DNA of 64,000 bases from contig JALBVF010000003.1 of NCBI GenBank assembly GCA_025050535.1, forward strand, positions 62,001 through 126,000, read 5' to 3'. Positions 63,963 to 64,000 of the stretch are shown here, in pieces; position 1 is the first letter of the stretch, and each line of letters starts with the position of its first letter. Below the pieces are notes generated by a model. That model had not been told where the DNA came from. It did no database searches and worked only from the letters and a program-made list of their open reading frames with translations. The stretch comes from Candidatus Protistibacter heckmannii. Its GTDB lineage: Bacteria > Pseudomonadota > Gammaproteobacteria > Burkholderiales > Burkholderiaceae. Both the position numbers and the translations under genes were made by a program.

Positions 63963-64000
63963 ATGTCAGTGAGAGAAACTCCCGGCCTGGATTTCTGGCT
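63963..64000 (+). CDS. Start of an unidentified gene (cut by window end)
   Basis: The last 38 bases read ATG and then SVRETPGLDFWL, preceded by GGAGA at good spacing. Too little is present to name the product. Confidence 0.5.
   Translation, partial: MSVRETPGLDFW

Overview
The window looks like chromosomal DNA of a betaproteobacterium of the order Burkholderiales, most likely the Bordetella/Achromobacter group (Alcaligenaceae). This is inferred from a high-GC housekeeping half carrying a two-gene metH, aceK, an argS-SPOR-dsbA run, a PhaM-like granule protein, DUF3567, DUF1840 and DUF3108 families and a Bug-type solute receptor. No database search was possible, so the genus is an inference.

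Positions 1-42400 form one very long gene block, all on the minus strand, for a surface polysaccharide (O-antigen or capsule). Spacing is tight, with many ATGA, GTGA or TAATG overlaps. A promoter-like TATAAT lies just upstream of the first gene (42443-42448). In transcription order the block holds: (a) 42400-30287, an unusual sugar module with two NAD-dependent epimerase/dehydratases, a GmhA-like SIS isomerase, two DegT aminotransferases, a two-subunit thiamine-diphosphate E1 enzyme without E2/E3, two unknown proteins, a radical SAM/SPASM protein, a 2-oxoglutarate-oxygenase-like protein, a cytidylyltransferase-PfkB kinase fusion and a sugar-1-phosphate nucleotidyltransferase; (b) 30240-26288, Wzz, a Wzy-like membrane protein and a frameshifted ABC flippase; (c) 26282-23691, two tandem glycosyltransferase paralogues; (d) 23680-16858, an apparently complete legionaminic acid route (LegB, LegC, LegH, LegI, LegG, PtmE-like, LegF); (e) 16861-13313, a GSA-aminomutase-like transaminase and glycosyltransferases; (f) 13301-7691, CDP-glucose formation and 4,6-dehydration plus a sugar C-methyltransferase, epimerase and reductases, suggesting a CDP-linked branched deoxysugar; (g) 7634-1, more glycosyltransferases, a PtmA/PtmB-like pair, a DUF115/GT42-like protein, a methyltransferase and FnlA/FnlB for UDP-L-FucNAc.

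Positions 42599-44612 mark the edge of the block: a ruined GDP-mannose-3,5-epimerase-like gene beside a defective IS630-type insertion sequence.

Positions 44685-64000 are mostly conserved housekeeping genes (PhaM-like, FAH family, DUF3108, rhodanese, metH in two parts, DUF1840, argS, SPOR, dsbA, aceK, beta-carbonic anhydrase). Among them lie many decayed genes: a Bug receptor with two in-frame deletions, a DUF3567 pseudogene, a four-gene ABC export/outer-membrane cluster in which every gene is damaged, and a metallo-beta-lactamase-fold pseudogene. Small internal deletions are the commonest lesion, which suggests ongoing genome reduction, or else sequence errors that need ruling out.

The strongest candidate for an undescribed system is module (a), followed by the CDP-sugar plus C-methyltransferase module (f).
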